Both the position numbers and the translations under genes were made by a program. Shown one piece after another: positions 18,043-26,746 of a stretch of DNA of 64,000 nucleotides. Under the pieces are notes generated by a model that did not search any database, was not told the origin of the DNA, and was given only the letters and a program-made list of their open reading frames with translations. The stretch lies in NCBI GenBank assembly GCA_947488085.1, contig CANKYI010000001.1, positions 1,435,928 to 1,499,927 of the forward strand, in the 5' to 3' direction. This DNA is from an uncultured Erythrobacter sp. Lineage in GTDB: Bacteria; Pseudomonadota; Alphaproteobacteria; Sphingomonadales; Sphingomonadaceae. The stretch's first letter is position 1. Each line of letters begins with the position of its first letter.

Positions 18043-19551
18043 CTAGGCGCGCGGCAAGCGCAATTCGACCAACAATCCGCCTAAATCTTCGCTTTCATCA
18101 AGCGTGACCGAGCCGCCGTAAATCTCAGCCACATCGCGCACAATCGCAAGGCCAAGACCGGTGCCAGGTTTGCCAGTATCCAACCGAGCGCCCCGATCAA
18201 AAATGCGGATCCGTTCTTCTTCGGGAATTCCCATACCGTCATCTTCTACCCAGATCCGGCATAACGGGCTTCCAGGTTCGTGGTCGAGTGTAACGAACAC
18301 GCTGCCGCCGCCATATTTCGCGGCGTTTTCGATCAAATTGCCGAGTATCTCATCCAAATCCTGACGCTCAATTGCGACCATTGCATCTTTGCTACCCGCA
18401 ATATCCAGCCGCCCGTTGGGGTAAAGCCGCTCAACCGCGCGGCGCACAGCTTCGGCGCTTTGACGAACATCGGTGCGTGCTTGGCCCACTGCCCGGCGCC
18501 CAACTGCCCGAGCCCGCGCGAGATGGTGGTCGACATGACGCTGCATCGTGCGGGTCTCGCGGAACACGGCATCACTTAGGTTAGGATCACGCGCAGTCGC
18601 GGCATTGGTAAGCACGGTCAGCGGCGTCTTGAGAGCATGCGCAAGATTGCCCGCATGGGTGCGCGCTTCCTCCGCCTGCCGCTCTGTGTGTTCTAACAAC
18701 GCATTGACCTCGTCGACTAAGGGTTGGACCTCAGTAGGCAGCGGATCGGTGATGCGATTGTCACCCGTTGTCCTCAATTTCTGGATTGCCACACGCACCC
18801 GCCGCAAGGGCGAGAGGCCATAGCGAATTTGAATCAAAGCCATCACAAACAGGCCAAAACCCAGTACTGCAAAAGACCAGATTAGGATGAGCCGCACCCG
18901 GCTAATCTGCGCATCCATATCGGCAGTCGCGCTGGCCACAGCAAAGGTCCAACGCGTCTCACTACCCGGCAGAATCAAGGTGCGTTCGGCAATTCGCAAG
19001 CGTTCTCCTTCGAATTGATCAGAGTTGTAGAATTGCGGTTCATCGACGAAGCTCTCTCCGCCCTCCCCGCGTTCAACCACACCGCGTAGGTCAAGTGTTC
19101 GATCCCACAGGCTGCGCGATGGCCACGGTTCGAACCCTTCTCCATCAATCTGCCAGTAGAGCCCGCTACCTGGCTCAAGAAAACGCTGATCGCCCAGAGA
19201 TCGATAGAACAGCACCTCACCAAAACTGTCTATCTCTGCTGAGGTGATCATGGCGGTAAGTTGATAGTCGAGCTGTTCGTCGAAATTCGCCTCAACCTGA
19301 CTGGTTAACGTCCGCTCCAGCGCTATTCCGCCGCCAAGGAGCAACACGATGATCCAGCCGGCCGCGATGAAACCCATGCGCCGGGCAAGGCTTGAACGCG
19401 GCTTTGGAGCCGGAATTGCAGGAGGATTTGCAGAATCGCTCGACGATGCGCCGCCCCCACCTTGTCCGGAGGGAGCGAACGCTGCGGCATCACCTGCTGC
19501 CCTATGCGCGGGGGGCGTCTGCCGGGTCGTCGAGGCTGTAACCGAGGCCAC
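18043..19551 (-). CDS. Sensor histidine kinase (PhoQ/EnvZ-like architecture)
   Basis: Up to 502 residues. A transmembrane segment (about 59-77) is followed by a periplasmic domain of roughly 150 residues, a second membrane helix (LILIWSFAVLGFGLFVMALI), a HAMP-like linker, the phospho-acceptor His in HAGNLAHALKTPL, and the HATPase domain with N-box LIENAAKYGG, DDGMGIPEEE and GTGLGLAIV. The first possible start (GTG, 19551) gives a 58-residue Gly/Ser/Pro-rich leader and overlaps the regulator gene by 50 bases; the first ATG, at 19377, lies directly before the membrane helix. Partner: the regulator encoded just upstream. Confidence 0.9.
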   Translation of the reverse strand: MASVTASTTRQTPPAHRAAGDAAAFAPSGQGGGGASSSDSANPPAIPAPKPRSSLARRMGFIAAGWIIVLLLGGGIALERTLTSQVEANFDEQLDYQLTAMITSAEIDSFGEVLFYRSLGDQRFLEPGSGLYWQIDGEGFEPWPSRSLWDRTLDLRGVVERGEGGESFVDEPQFYNSDQFEGERLRIAERTLILPGSETRWTFAVASATADMDAQISRVRLILIWSFAVLGFGLFVMALIQIRYGLSPLRRVRVAIQKLRTTGDNRITDPLPTEVQPLVDEVNALLEHTERQAEEARTHAGNLAHALKTPLTVLTNAATARDPNLSDAVFRETRTMQRHVDHHLARARAVGRRAVGQARTDVRQSAEAVRRAVERLYPNGRLDIAGSKDAMVAIERQDLDEILGNLIENAAKYGGGSVFVTLDHEPGSPLCRIWVEDDGMGIPEEERIRIFDRGARLDTGKPGTGLGLAIVRDVAEIYGGSVTLDESEDLGGLLVELRLPRA

Positions 19552-20179
19552 GGATCGTAGTGATTACCTCTGCACCTAGTTTCTTACGAATACGAGTGAC
19601 GAAGACCTCGATTGTGTTCGAGTCGCGGTCAAAGTCCTGATCATAAATGTGCTCGATTAACTCAGTCCGACTGACAACCTTGCCTTTATGATGCATCAAA
19701 TAGCTGAGCAGTTTGTACTCTTGAGCGGTGAGCTTCACCGGCTCACCATCCAAAGTCACCCGGCCCGAACGCGTATCCAGTCGGACATTGCCCGCTGTCA
19801 GCTCACTCGAAGTGTTGCCAGAAGCACGGCGGATCAAGGCGCGCAGGCGAGCGATCAGCTCTTCGGTTTGGAACGGTTTAGCGAGATAGTCATCCGCGCC
19901 CGCATCCAGCCCAGCAACCTTATCCGACCAGCTATCGCGCGCAGTCAGGACCAAGACAGGAAAGTCACGACCTTCCTTACGCCACATGCCCAGCACGGAA
20001 AGGCCATCGATCTCCGGCAAGCCCAGATCGAGGATGCAGGCATCGTATTCCTCTGTGCTGCCCAGAAAGTGCCCATCTTCGCCATCGGTCGACAGATCGA
20101 CGGCATAGCCGGTCTGTTCAAGCGTCGATTTAAGCTGCTGGCCGAGTGTGGGTTCGTCTTCGACAATCAGGATGCGCAT
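19502..20179 (-). CDS. OmpR-family response regulator
   Basis: 225 residues: receiver domain with acidic pair (IVEDEPTL), phosphorylation Asp in CILDLGLPEIDG, conserved Thr in VLTARDS and Lys in YLAKPF, then a winged-helix DNA-binding domain (LTAQEYKLLSYLMHHKGKVV, NTIEVFVTRIRKKLG, GLGYSL). The histidine kinase gene overlaps its end by about 50 bases. A PepSY gene lies upstream on the same strand, a combination seen in PhoPQ-like systems sensing envelope or metal conditions. Confidence 0.94.
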   Translation of the reverse strand: MRILIVEDEPTLGQQLKSTLEQTGYAVDLSTDGEDGHFLGSTEEYDACILDLGLPEIDGLSVLGMWRKEGRDFPVLVLTARDSWSDKVAGLDAGADDYLAKPFQTEELIARLRALIRRASGNTSSELTAGNVRLDTRSGRVTLDGEPVKLTAQEYKLLSYLMHHKGKVVSRTELIEHIYDQDFDRDSNTIEVFVTRIRKKLGAEVITTIRGLGYSLDDPADAPRA

Positions 20180-20303
20180 GGTCCACCATTTTCAAGGGTA
20201 TAAGCGACATGGTGACTGCGCGTTTGCGCCGCTCGCGTCAAGCAAGCGAAGGGCAAGGTTGCCTGCTCTTCCACGGACAAGTCAGTCACAATGCGCTTTA
20301 AGA

Positions 20304-20645
20304 TCAATTTGAACGGTTGATGATGCGGCCGGTGCGGGCGTCGACATCGATATATGTCACCCGACCCTCACGGATGAATTTGAGCCGGTATGCACGTGCG
20401 GTGCTGTCATAAGACGGCCCCAGATACTCACTGCCGCGCATTTGCGGGAGAACGCGGCTCTCAATCTGACGCAGGGATAGTTGATTTCCTGCACGCATTT
20501 CGCGGCGTGCTTCACCCTGTTCGCTGCGTGATTGCTCTTGTGCAATCGCTCCATCGGCCACCAGCGCGGATGCCGTGCCAGTACCAAGACCGACCAGCAG
20601 TGTCGCAGCACCAATCGCGGCCAAAAGGGAGTGTTTGCGTTTCAT
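20304..20645 (-). CDS. Secreted PepSY-like small protein
   Basis: 113 residues with a signal peptide (about residues 1-35, ending near AIAQEQ). The C-terminal part, SLRQIESRVLPQMRGSEYLG, then YRLKFIREGRVTYIDVDARTG, has the helix-strand pattern of a PepSY domain, usually inhibitory or sensory and found beside two-component genes. It lies 124 bases upstream of the response regulator on the same strand and is probably a target or input of that system. Confidence 0.82.
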   Translation of the reverse strand: MKRKHSLLAAIGAATLLVGLGTGTASALVADGAIAQEQSRSEQGEARREMRAGNQLSLRQIESRVLPQMRGSEYLGPSYDSTARAYRLKFIREGRVTYIDVDARTGRIINRSN

Positions 20646-20732
20646 TGTGCTATCATGCCTAGAGCAAATGCGTTGAACAAGCAGTGAATAGCGTTGGTGA
20701 GCATCGTTCAGTGATGTGTCGCCATTACATCA

Positions 20733-21482
20733 TCACTCCGCCGCGGGCCCGCCAACCATCTCATATTTGATCATGATGCTGACGCCCGTGCTTACCTGAC
20801 CTGGTTGGACCGGCGTGCTGACCGCGTCCACTTCAATAGCCTGTGCGCGGAGCCCTGCCTGCGGGACAGCCCCGCTGCCGCGGATCACTTCGCTGATGGA
20901 AAGGACGCGGACCCCTTGATAACCTGATAGGCGGGCATAGGCCTCGGCGCGCTGTTGTGCTCGTTCCACAGCGCGTTCGCGCGCCAGATCTTTGGCCTCG
21001 TCTTCGTTCTCGATGCTGAAACTGGGTCCTGAAAGGTTGGTTGCACCTGACTCTACTAGCGCATCAAGCACCGCGCCCGTTTCCTCAATCTCGCGCAGTT
21101 TTACCGTGACCCTGTTCGACACCTGATAGCCGCGAAAGATCTGTTGCTGCGAATTGCGATTATAGTCGTAGCGTGCGTTGAGATTGATCCCGGCGGTCTG
21201 AATGTCATCTTCGTCCACGCCAAGCGCGCGGATACGCGAAATGACCGCGGTCATTTCGGCCGCATTTTGCCGCATAGCTTCAACGGCGGTGCGCGCTTCG
21301 GTTGTTACACCTGCGCTAATTGTCACGATGTCAGGTGCAGAGGTCACACTTTCATAGATGGACAGTTCAATCACCGGGCCGTCAGCGTCGATCTCTACCT
21401 CGGTCGCGTGTGCCACACCGGGCATAGCCATAGGGATTGTAAGAGCAGCAGCGGCCATAGCAGCCAGCGAATGACGGATCAT
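20733..21482 (-). CDS. SIMPL-domain (DUF541) periplasmic protein
   Basis: 249 residues with a signal peptide ending near HATE. The body shows the SIMPL pattern: VTISAGVTTEARTAVEA, then LGVDEDDIQTAGINLNARYDYN, a GYQVSNRVTVKLRE segment and the ERAVERAQQRAEAYARLSGYQGVRVLSISE block. Members are periplasmic oligomeric proteins linked to oxidative-stress tolerance, with unclear biochemistry. It is divergent from the ABC-F gene. Confidence 0.88.
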   Translation of the reverse strand: MIRHSLAAMAAAALTIPMAMPGVAHATEVEIDADGPVIELSIYESVTSAPDIVTISAGVTTEARTAVEAMRQNAAEMTAVISRIRALGVDEDDIQTAGINLNARYDYNRNSQQQIFRGYQVSNRVTVKLREIEETGAVLDALVESGATNLSGPSFSIENEDEAKDLARERAVERAQQRAEAYARLSGYQGVRVLSISEVIRGSGAVPQAGLRAQAIEVDAVSTPVQPGQVSTGVSIMIKYEMVGGPAAE

Positions 21483-21580
21483 GGGTGGTTCCTCCTAAAC
21501 GCGCGATTTGCACATTCGCGCCTTACCCCACACTGAACCCGCTTGTAGCGAGCAGCGCAAGCCCCTACGTGCCGCAGCCC

Positions 21581-23404
21581 ATGGCACAACCTCCACTTCT
21601 CTCTTGGGAAGGGCTTTCCCTTCAGCAAGGCGCGCGCTGGCTCTTTGGCGGACCGCAGCCGGGTCAGGGTGCGGAGCCGATTGACCTGCACATCCTGCCG
21701 GGTGACCGGCTGGCGCTGATCGGCCGCAACGGTGCGGGTAAGACAACGCTGCTTAAACTGATCGATGACCGGATCGAGGCGGATCGCGGCACGCGCCGGG
21801 TCAAGCCGAACACACGGATTGTGTTTCTGGAGCAGGAGCCTGACTTCACGGCCTATGACACGCTGATGGACTTTGCGCTGGCGGGTGATGATGCGCCCGC
21901 CACTTACGAGGTTGAGAGCATTGCCGGACAGCTTGGCATCGACATGGCGACCGATGCAGCATCAGCCAGTGGGGGAGAGCGTCGCCGCGCTGCCATTGCC
22001 CGTGCGCTTGCCCAAGACCCCGATATCCTGTTGCTCGATGAGCCTACCAACCACTTGGATTTGAGCGCCATTGACTGGCTTGAGGACTGGTTGAAGCGGT
22101 ACAAGGGCGCCTTCATCACCATCAGCCATGACCGAACCTTCCTCAAGCGCCTGACCCGCGCGACACTGTGGCTCGACCGCGGCACATTGCGGCGCAAAGA
22201 GGTCGGCTTTGGCGGGTACGAGGCGTGGGAAGAGTCGGTCTATGCCGAGGAGGCTCAGGCCGCTGAGAAGCTGGATGCGAGACTGAAGCTTGAGGCGCAT
22301 TGGCTGGAGCGCGGAGTGACCGCACGGCGCAAGCGCAACCAAGGGCGACTTGAGAAGCTCTACCAGATGCGCGCCGCTCGGGCCGCCATGATCTCTGACA
22401 GCGGGTCGGCCAAGCTGAAGCTCGCCAATGACGATGAGTTCAAATCGAAGTCGGTGATCGTCGCAGAGGGCATATCCAAGACCTATGACGGGCGGGCAGT
22501 CATCAAGCCGTTCACTCTGCGCATCCAGAATGGCGACCGGATCGGCATCGTTGGCGCGAATGGCGCAGGTAAGACGACTTTGCTCAAGATGCTGACCGGC
22601 GATCTGGAGCCGGATACCGGCACCGTGCAGCGCGCTAGTACTCTGTCCGGTGTAATGATCGACCAACAACGCAAGCTGCTCGAGCCCGGTGCCAGCGTGC
22701 GCGATATCCTTGTCCAAGGCGGGGATTGGATCGACGTACGCGGGGTGCGAAAGCATGTGCAGGCCTATCTCAAGGACTTCCTGTTCGACCCCAAGATCGT
22801 CGACACCAAGGTCGGCATCCTGTCGGGCGGTGAGCGCTCACGCCTGCTGCTGGCCCGCGAGTTCGCGCGCACTGCCAACCTGCTCGTACTCGATGAGCCG
22901 ACCAACGACCTCGACCTTGAGACGCTGGATCTGTTGCAAGAAGTCATCGCTGACTTCGACGGCACCGTTCTCATAGTCAGCCATGATCGCGACTTTCTCG
23001 ACAAGACAGTGACTGTGACGCTGGGCCTGGATGGCTCGGGCCGGGTCGACATCGTTGCAGGCGGGTTTGCTGATTGGGAGGCCAAGCGTCGGCAGCCCGT
23101 TGCAGGCAAGGCGAAGGTCAACACTCCAGCCGCATCCGCGCCTGCCGCCGCGCCTATCGCGCCTACCCCGAGCTCGGACAAGCTGTCTTACAAGGACCAG
23201 CGCGACTACGAACTCCTCCCCAAGCGCATTGAGGAGCTGGAGGCTGCTATTGCCAAAGGTGAGGCGATCCTTGCCGACCCTGACCTGTTCACCTCTGATC
23301 CGCAGCGTTTCGCTACCATTTCCAAAGGGATCGAGAACGCCCGAGATGAGAAGGACGCCGCCGAGGAGCGCTGGCTCGATCTGGCTGAGAGGGTTGAAGG
23401 ATGA
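21581..23404 (+). CDS. ABC-F family ATPase (Uup-like)
   Basis: 607 residues with two ABC domains and no membrane segments. Domain 1: Walker A GRNGAGKTTL, signature SGGERRRA, Walker B ILLLDEPTNHLDL. Linker helices occupy about 220-300. Domain 2: GANGAGKTTL, LSGGERSRLL, LLVLDEPTNDLDL. The C-terminus (about 540-607) is a Glu/Lys-rich coiled coil after an Ala/Pro-rich hinge, as in Uup. These proteins act on ribosomes or on branched DNA rather than in transport. The start at MAQPPLLSWE is preferred over an in-frame upstream codon at 21485. Four-base overlap with the next gene. Codons here are more GAG/CTG-rich than in neighbours. Confidence 0.9.
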   Translation: MAQPPLLSWEGLSLQQGARWLFGGPQPGQGAEPIDLHILPGDRLALIGRNGAGKTTLLKLIDDRIEADRGTRRVKPNTRIVFLEQEPDFTAYDTLMDFALAGDDAPATYEVESIAGQLGIDMATDAASASGGERRRAAIARALAQDPDILLLDEPTNHLDLSAIDWLEDWLKRYKGAFITISHDRTFLKRLTRATLWLDRGTLRRKEVGFGGYEAWEESVYAEEAQAAEKLDARLKLEAHWLERGVTARRKRNQGRLEKLYQMRAARAAMISDSGSAKLKLANDDEFKSKSVIVAEGISKTYDGRAVIKPFTLRIQNGDRIGIVGANGAGKTTLLKMLTGDLEPDTGTVQRASTLSGVMIDQQRKLLEPGASVRDILVQGGDWIDVRGVRKHVQAYLKDFLFDPKIVDTKVGILSGGERSRLLLAREFARTANLLVLDEPTNDLDLETLDLLQEVIADFDGTVLIVSHDRDFLDKTVTVTLGLDGSGRVDIVAGGFADWEAKRRQPVAGKAKVNTPAASAPAAAPIAPTPSSDKLSYKDQRDYELLPKRIEELEAAIAKGEAILADPDLFTSDPQRFATISKGIENARDEKDAAEERWLDLAERVEG

Positions 23405-23985
23405 GTGAGACTGCCGCCACCAAGCTTCACCAAGAGGTCGCGGCATGTACCATCTGCGCAGAGCACCTGCCGCTTGGACCGCGACCGGTGGTGCAGTTCT
23501 CTGAGCGCTCGCGCATCCTGATCATCGGGCAAGCCCCCGGCACGCGCGTCCACGCTAGCGGTGTTCCGTGGGACGATGATAGCGGCGACCGGCTGCGCGA
23601 CTGGCTGGGACTGGACAAGGACCGGTTCTACGATCCGGATACGCTCGCATTGATGCCGATGGGGTTCTGCTATCCGGGCAAAGCCGGCAGCGGTGATGCC
23701 CCGCCCCGTCCCGAATGCGCGCCCGTTTGGCATGACCGCATCCTTGCTATCCTGCCTGATACCCGCCTGACCTTGCTCGTCGGAGCCTATGCTCAGCGCG
23801 CTTACATGCCTGATACGGCGAAGCTCTCCATGACTGAACGCGTGCGACGCGGTCATGAGTTTGCCCCCTTTGTGCCGCTGCCCCATCCTTCCTGGCGGGT
23901 GCGGATGTGGATGGGCAAGAACCCGTGGTACGAGACAGAGACCCTCCCCCGCCTGCGCGCGGCAGTGGCTGAGCGCCTCGACTGA
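23401..23985 (+). CDS. Uracil-DNA glycosylase family protein
   Basis: 194 residues. Motif 1 IIGQAPGTRVHASGVPWDDDSGDRL matches the GxAPG water-activating loop of the family and LPHPSWRVRMWM is the C-terminal HPS loop that contacts DNA. A CTIC pair near the N-terminus resembles the iron-sulfur ligands of families 4/5, but I see no complete set of four Cys. It may excise uracil or related lesions, or belong to the inactive branch. Its ATG overlaps the ABC-F stop (ATGA), so translation is coupled. Confidence 0.85.
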   Translation: MSETAATKLHQEVAACTICAEHLPLGPRPVVQFSERSRILIIGQAPGTRVHASGVPWDDDSGDRLRDWLGLDKDRFYDPDTLALMPMGFCYPGKAGSGDAPPRPECAPVWHDRILAILPDTRLTLLVGAYAQRAYMPDTAKLSMTERVRRGHEFAPFVPLPHPSWRVRMWMGKNPWYETETLPRLRAAVAERLD

Positions 23986-24108
23986 ACTCGCTCGGTTCAC
24001 CGATGCTGTGGGGCACTTGGACCGGATGTTACACGCTCTTGTAGGGAAAAACCTTGGACGTGGCCGACGCCCTTTGCCAAATTGCCTGACCATGGTGGGG
24101 AGAGCGCA

Positions 24109-24468
24109 ATGAACACGACTGAGATTGCCCGAGACTTCGTCAAAATGCTGATCGAGGAATATCCAGAGGGCTATCAGGCGTATTGGTCTGAAGATATCGT
24201 CAGCATCGAACCGCGCGAAGGTCCTGCCGCCCGCGTTCAAGGACGCGCAGCCTTGCTTGAAAAACACGCATGGTGGGCCGCCAACAGCCAATCGCATTCG
24301 ACCACAGTGGATGGCACCTATGTCATCGGCGATCAATTCACCGTCCGCTTCACTTCGGATGTGACGTTGAACGGTGAGCGTTTGCAGTTCACCGAAATCG
24401 GTCTCTACACGCTTGAAGACGGCAAAATTATCGAAGAGAAATTCTTCGCCGCCGCCGACGAATGGTAA
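24109..24468 (+). CDS. SnoaL-like (NTF2-fold) protein, paralogue 1
   Basis: 119-residue cytoplasmic protein. EGYQAYWSEDIVSIEP, RVQGRAALLEKHAWWAAN and YTLEDGKIIEEKFF follow the cone-shaped alpha+beta NTF2 fold used by SnoaL cyclases and ketosteroid isomerase relatives. No catalytic function can be assigned. Ribosome site GGGGAGAG precedes the ATG. The next gene encodes a close paralogue. Confidence 0.8.
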   Translation: MNTTEIARDFVKMLIEEYPEGYQAYWSEDIVSIEPREGPAARVQGRAALLEKHAWWAANSQSHSTTVDGTYVIGDQFTVRFTSDVTLNGERLQFTEIGLYTLEDGKIIEEKFFAAADEW

Positions 24469-24558
24469 GCGATCTGCGCTGCATTGCTTTGCCCGCGTAT
24501 GACCCGATCTCGCCACAATCTTGCGGTAGCGAAACACGCATTCACACAGGAGAGAACA

Positions 24559-24948
24559 ATGTCGATTGAACAACTCGCACAAGATTTCACGCAAGCCGTC
24601 AAAGACGACAATGCAGAAGGCTATCAGGCGTTCTGGGCAGACGATATTGTCAGCCTTGAACCAAACAGCCTCGATCCCGACGATCACAACCCGATGTCCC
24701 GCGTCGAAGGGCGCGGAACCTTGCTTGAAAAGCACGCATGGTGGGAAGCCAACACCGAAATGCACGAAGTCACCACCGAAGGCCCCTATGTCTTTGGAGA
24801 CCAGTTTGCGGTGCGGTACACGATGGACGTGACAATGACTGTCGATGGACATTCTGAGCGTTCACAAATGGAAGAGGTCGGCATTTACACCGTCAAAAAC
24901 GGCAAGATCGCCGAAGAACGCTTCTTTTACGGCACTGCTTCTGAGTAG
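24559..24948 (+). CDS. SnoaL-like (NTF2-fold) protein, paralogue 2
   Basis: 129 residues, clearly homologous along its full length to the preceding product: EGYQAFWADDIVSLEP, LLEKHAWWEAN, FGDQFAVRYTMDVT and GIYTVKNGKIAEERFF. A short insertion (about LDPDDHNPM) distinguishes it. AGGAGAGAAC precedes the ATG. The pair is a tandem duplication separated by 90 bases and ends at a strong terminator. Confidence 0.8.
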   Translation: MSIEQLAQDFTQAVKDDNAEGYQAFWADDIVSLEPNSLDPDDHNPMSRVEGRGTLLEKHAWWEANTEMHEVTTEGPYVFGDQFAVRYTMDVTMTVDGHSERSQMEEVGIYTVKNGKIAEERFFYGTASE

Positions 24949-24958
24949 GAAAATGCAC

Positions 24959-24997
24959 AAAGCCAGCGCTGCATCAAAGACTATGCGGCGCTGGCTT
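24959..24997 (+). terminator. Rho-independent terminator after the SnoaL-like pair
   Basis: The arms AAGCCAGCGCTGCAT and ATGCGGCGCTGGCTT pair over 15 bases with one G-U, leaving an 8-base loop, and are followed by CATTCTTTCTTGT. It lies 10 bases after the stop. Confidence 0.85.
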
Positions 24998-25018
24998 CAT
25001 TCTTTCTTGTAGCGTGCC

Positions 25019-25555
25019 TCACTCCGCCCCGCGCGCAGGCAGCACCTTTGGATTCTTGAGAATAAACGCCGAGATCAGAGCCACCACCAGCCCAACCGGG
25101 AAAATCTCTATAAAGGTAACCGGAATGCGGAAGAACGGATTGCGGTACATTTCCATATTGTCTTTGATCTCTGCAATCTTGGTCGCTTCCTCCGCCGCGG
25201 CCAGCCCTTCGGCTTTGATCGCCGCGATCATGCTTTGCGAGTATGATTCGATAAAGGCGAAATCGGTCGCGACCAGGACAACTTCCCAGCTAATCGCATA
25301 GATAATGGCCGCGATAACGGCGATCCCGGTTCCCATAGCGGCGCCCGTTTTAAACGAAATAACCCCGCCTTGTTCGACATCGCGGTACCGTTTTATCCCA
25401 ACGAATAGCAGGCTGAGAATAGCGAGCATCGTCGCATATCCCAATGCTTCGGTCGTGCCACCTGCGTCCGGGCCAAGCACGAACAAAGTGACCGTCATCA
25501 AGGCAATAACAAGAACCCCAATGATCCCTCCGAAAATGAGTGAATAGCGCAGCAT
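25019..25555 (-). CDS. DUF4199-type integral membrane protein
   Basis: 178 residues with four predicted membrane helices: LIFGGIIGVLVIALMTVTLFVL, GYATMLAILSLLFVGIK, IAVIAAIIYAISWEVVLVA and FIEIFPVGLVVALISAFIL. The motif YRDVEQGGVISFKTGAAMG between helices 2 and 3 is typical of DUF4199 proteins, whose function is unknown. The frame is open 25 codons further upstream, but MLRYSL follows GGGGAGG and starts at the first helix. It is paired with the membrane LuxR gene upstream. Confidence 0.82.
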   Translation of the reverse strand: MLRYSLIFGGIIGVLVIALMTVTLFVLGPDAGGTTEALGYATMLAILSLLFVGIKRYRDVEQGGVISFKTGAAMGTGIAVIAAIIYAISWEVVLVATDFAFIESYSQSMIAAIKAEGLAAAEEATKIAEIKDNMEMYRNPFFRIPVTFIEIFPVGLVVALISAFILKNPKVLPARGAE

Positions 25556-25692
25556 TTGAAACCTCCCCTTTGCTTTTTCCCGATTGTCGGGGCCCGCATG
25601 TCGGGCTGCGCAATTGCTTCCCCAAATCACCGTGCAAAACCATCACCCAGATGGGTGATTTCGCCCTTCTCACCCATATTTGTGAGGGCGCT

Positions 25693-26118
25693 TTACGGGA
25701 TCAATGCCAGCGTCCGCGCCGCCTCAACCGCTTTGCCACGCCCAGTCACCTCCAGTTTCATATACAGGCTCGCTATGTGAGTTTTTACGGTGTTGGGCGA
25801 TATTCCGAGCGTCCGCGCGATCTCCTTATTGCTCGCCCCTTTCGAGAGGTGATCGAGGATTTCGCATTCGCGGGGAGTAAGGCGCAGAGCCGCGATAGCT
25901 TTGTCATTGCGCTCGAACGCGCTGGGCCCAGAGGTGGCCGTGAGCCGAATACCCACCCAAATGCCAATCATCACAAACACCACAGCGATCAGAGCGATAT
26001 AGCCCTCACCCGGCATCTGCATCACAAGATATCGGTATTGCGCCCATTGCAGCACCAGCGCGATCCCTGCGAGCGCCGCGCTATATAACAGGACGTATTT
26101 GATGATCCCTTTTTTCAT
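25693..26118 (-). CDS. Membrane-anchored LuxR-type transcriptional regulator
   Basis: 141 residues. Two N-terminal membrane helices (YVLLYSAALAGIALVLQW and YIALIAVVFVMIGIWVGI) are followed by a short linker and a C-terminal LuxR/GerE helix-turn-helix (LTPRECEILDHLSKGASNKE, then NTVKTHIASLY). There is no receiver domain. Such proteins occur beside DUF4199 genes, which suggests that the two membrane proteins form one sensing unit. The start is either ATG 26118 or the GTG directly before it. Confidence 0.83.
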   Translation of the reverse strand: MKKGIIKYVLLYSAALAGIALVLQWAQYRYLVMQMPGEGYIALIAVVFVMIGIWVGIRLTATSGPSAFERNDKAIAALRLTPRECEILDHLSKGASNKEIARTLGISPNTVKTHIASLYMKLEVTGRGKAVEAARTLALIP

Positions 26119-26158
26119 CACTACGCTAAACTGCCAGAATGCGCGGTGATTTGCCAGA

Positions 26159-26632
26159 TCACCGGATCCGGTAGAAATCTGCCACCCGGTCGAGAGCCAG
26201 CTTCAGCACGAGCTTTCCGCTGCGCGCTGGCCAACCCAGGGCCTTTTCCGCCTCCGGCAAGCCCTCACCGGCGCACACGACTCGCCATAGGACATCCTCC
26301 AACCCCTTGCCCGCCGCAATCAATGCACCGTCAAATCGCTGTTTGGCCGCGATCTGCTTTTCTGTACCAGAAAGGCCTGTGTCACCAGTGGATTTGATCC
26401 GCACGGCATCCCACCGCATCGTAACGTTGGGAGAGAGTTGCGCACGCTCATAATCACCGCGCAGCGCTTCGCCTGCATCGAACAGCCTCCCGTCCAAATG
26501 CCCGCGCGAATGAAGCCATGCGATCGGCGATTCGCCCAGGTTAACAGTGACGCTACGCCGCTTTGCAGCAGTTCCCGGTCCGCGGCGGGGTCCTTCGGAT
26601 GTCAACTCGCGTTCGACCAATTGCCTTTTCAT
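26159..26632 (-). CDS. DUF6456-type protein
   Basis: 157 residues, basic N-terminus (MKRQLVEREL, AKRRSVTVNLGESPIAWLHSR). The core contains GHLDGRLFDAGEALRGDYERAQL, RWDA and LEDVLWRVVCAGEGLPEAE, ending LKLALDRVADFYR. This pattern is the alphaproteobacterial DUF6456 domain, of unknown function but often phage or regulator related. ATG 26632 lies after GGGAGAACGG; a GTG five codons earlier is possible. Confidence 0.8.
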   Translation of the reverse strand: MKRQLVERELTSEGPRRGPGTAAKRRSVTVNLGESPIAWLHSRGHLDGRLFDAGEALRGDYERAQLSPNVTMRWDAVRIKSTGDTGLSGTEKQIAAKQRFDGALIAAGKGLEDVLWRVVCAGEGLPEAEKALGWPARSGKLVLKLALDRVADFYRIR

Positions 26633-26746
26633 AAACCGTTCTCCCACGGCGCTCTGATTGGCCGTGAAACCTCCTTGCCAAATTTGGAAAAGTGTAGGAA
26701 AGTGAAAAACCGATTTGGTTCATTGAATTCGGCATGGAGCCTCAGA

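Noticed and set aside
21962..22756. Minus-strand frame of 264 codons antisense to the ABC-F gene
   Set aside because: The ABC-F frame carries all ATPase motifs; the reverse frame has none.
23206..24852. Long minus-strand frame of 548 codons over the ABC-F end, glycosylase and first SnoaL genes
   Set aside because: It covers well-supported genes on the other strand, has no recognisable domain and is rich in His, Arg and Cys, as expected of antisense frames in GC-rich DNA.
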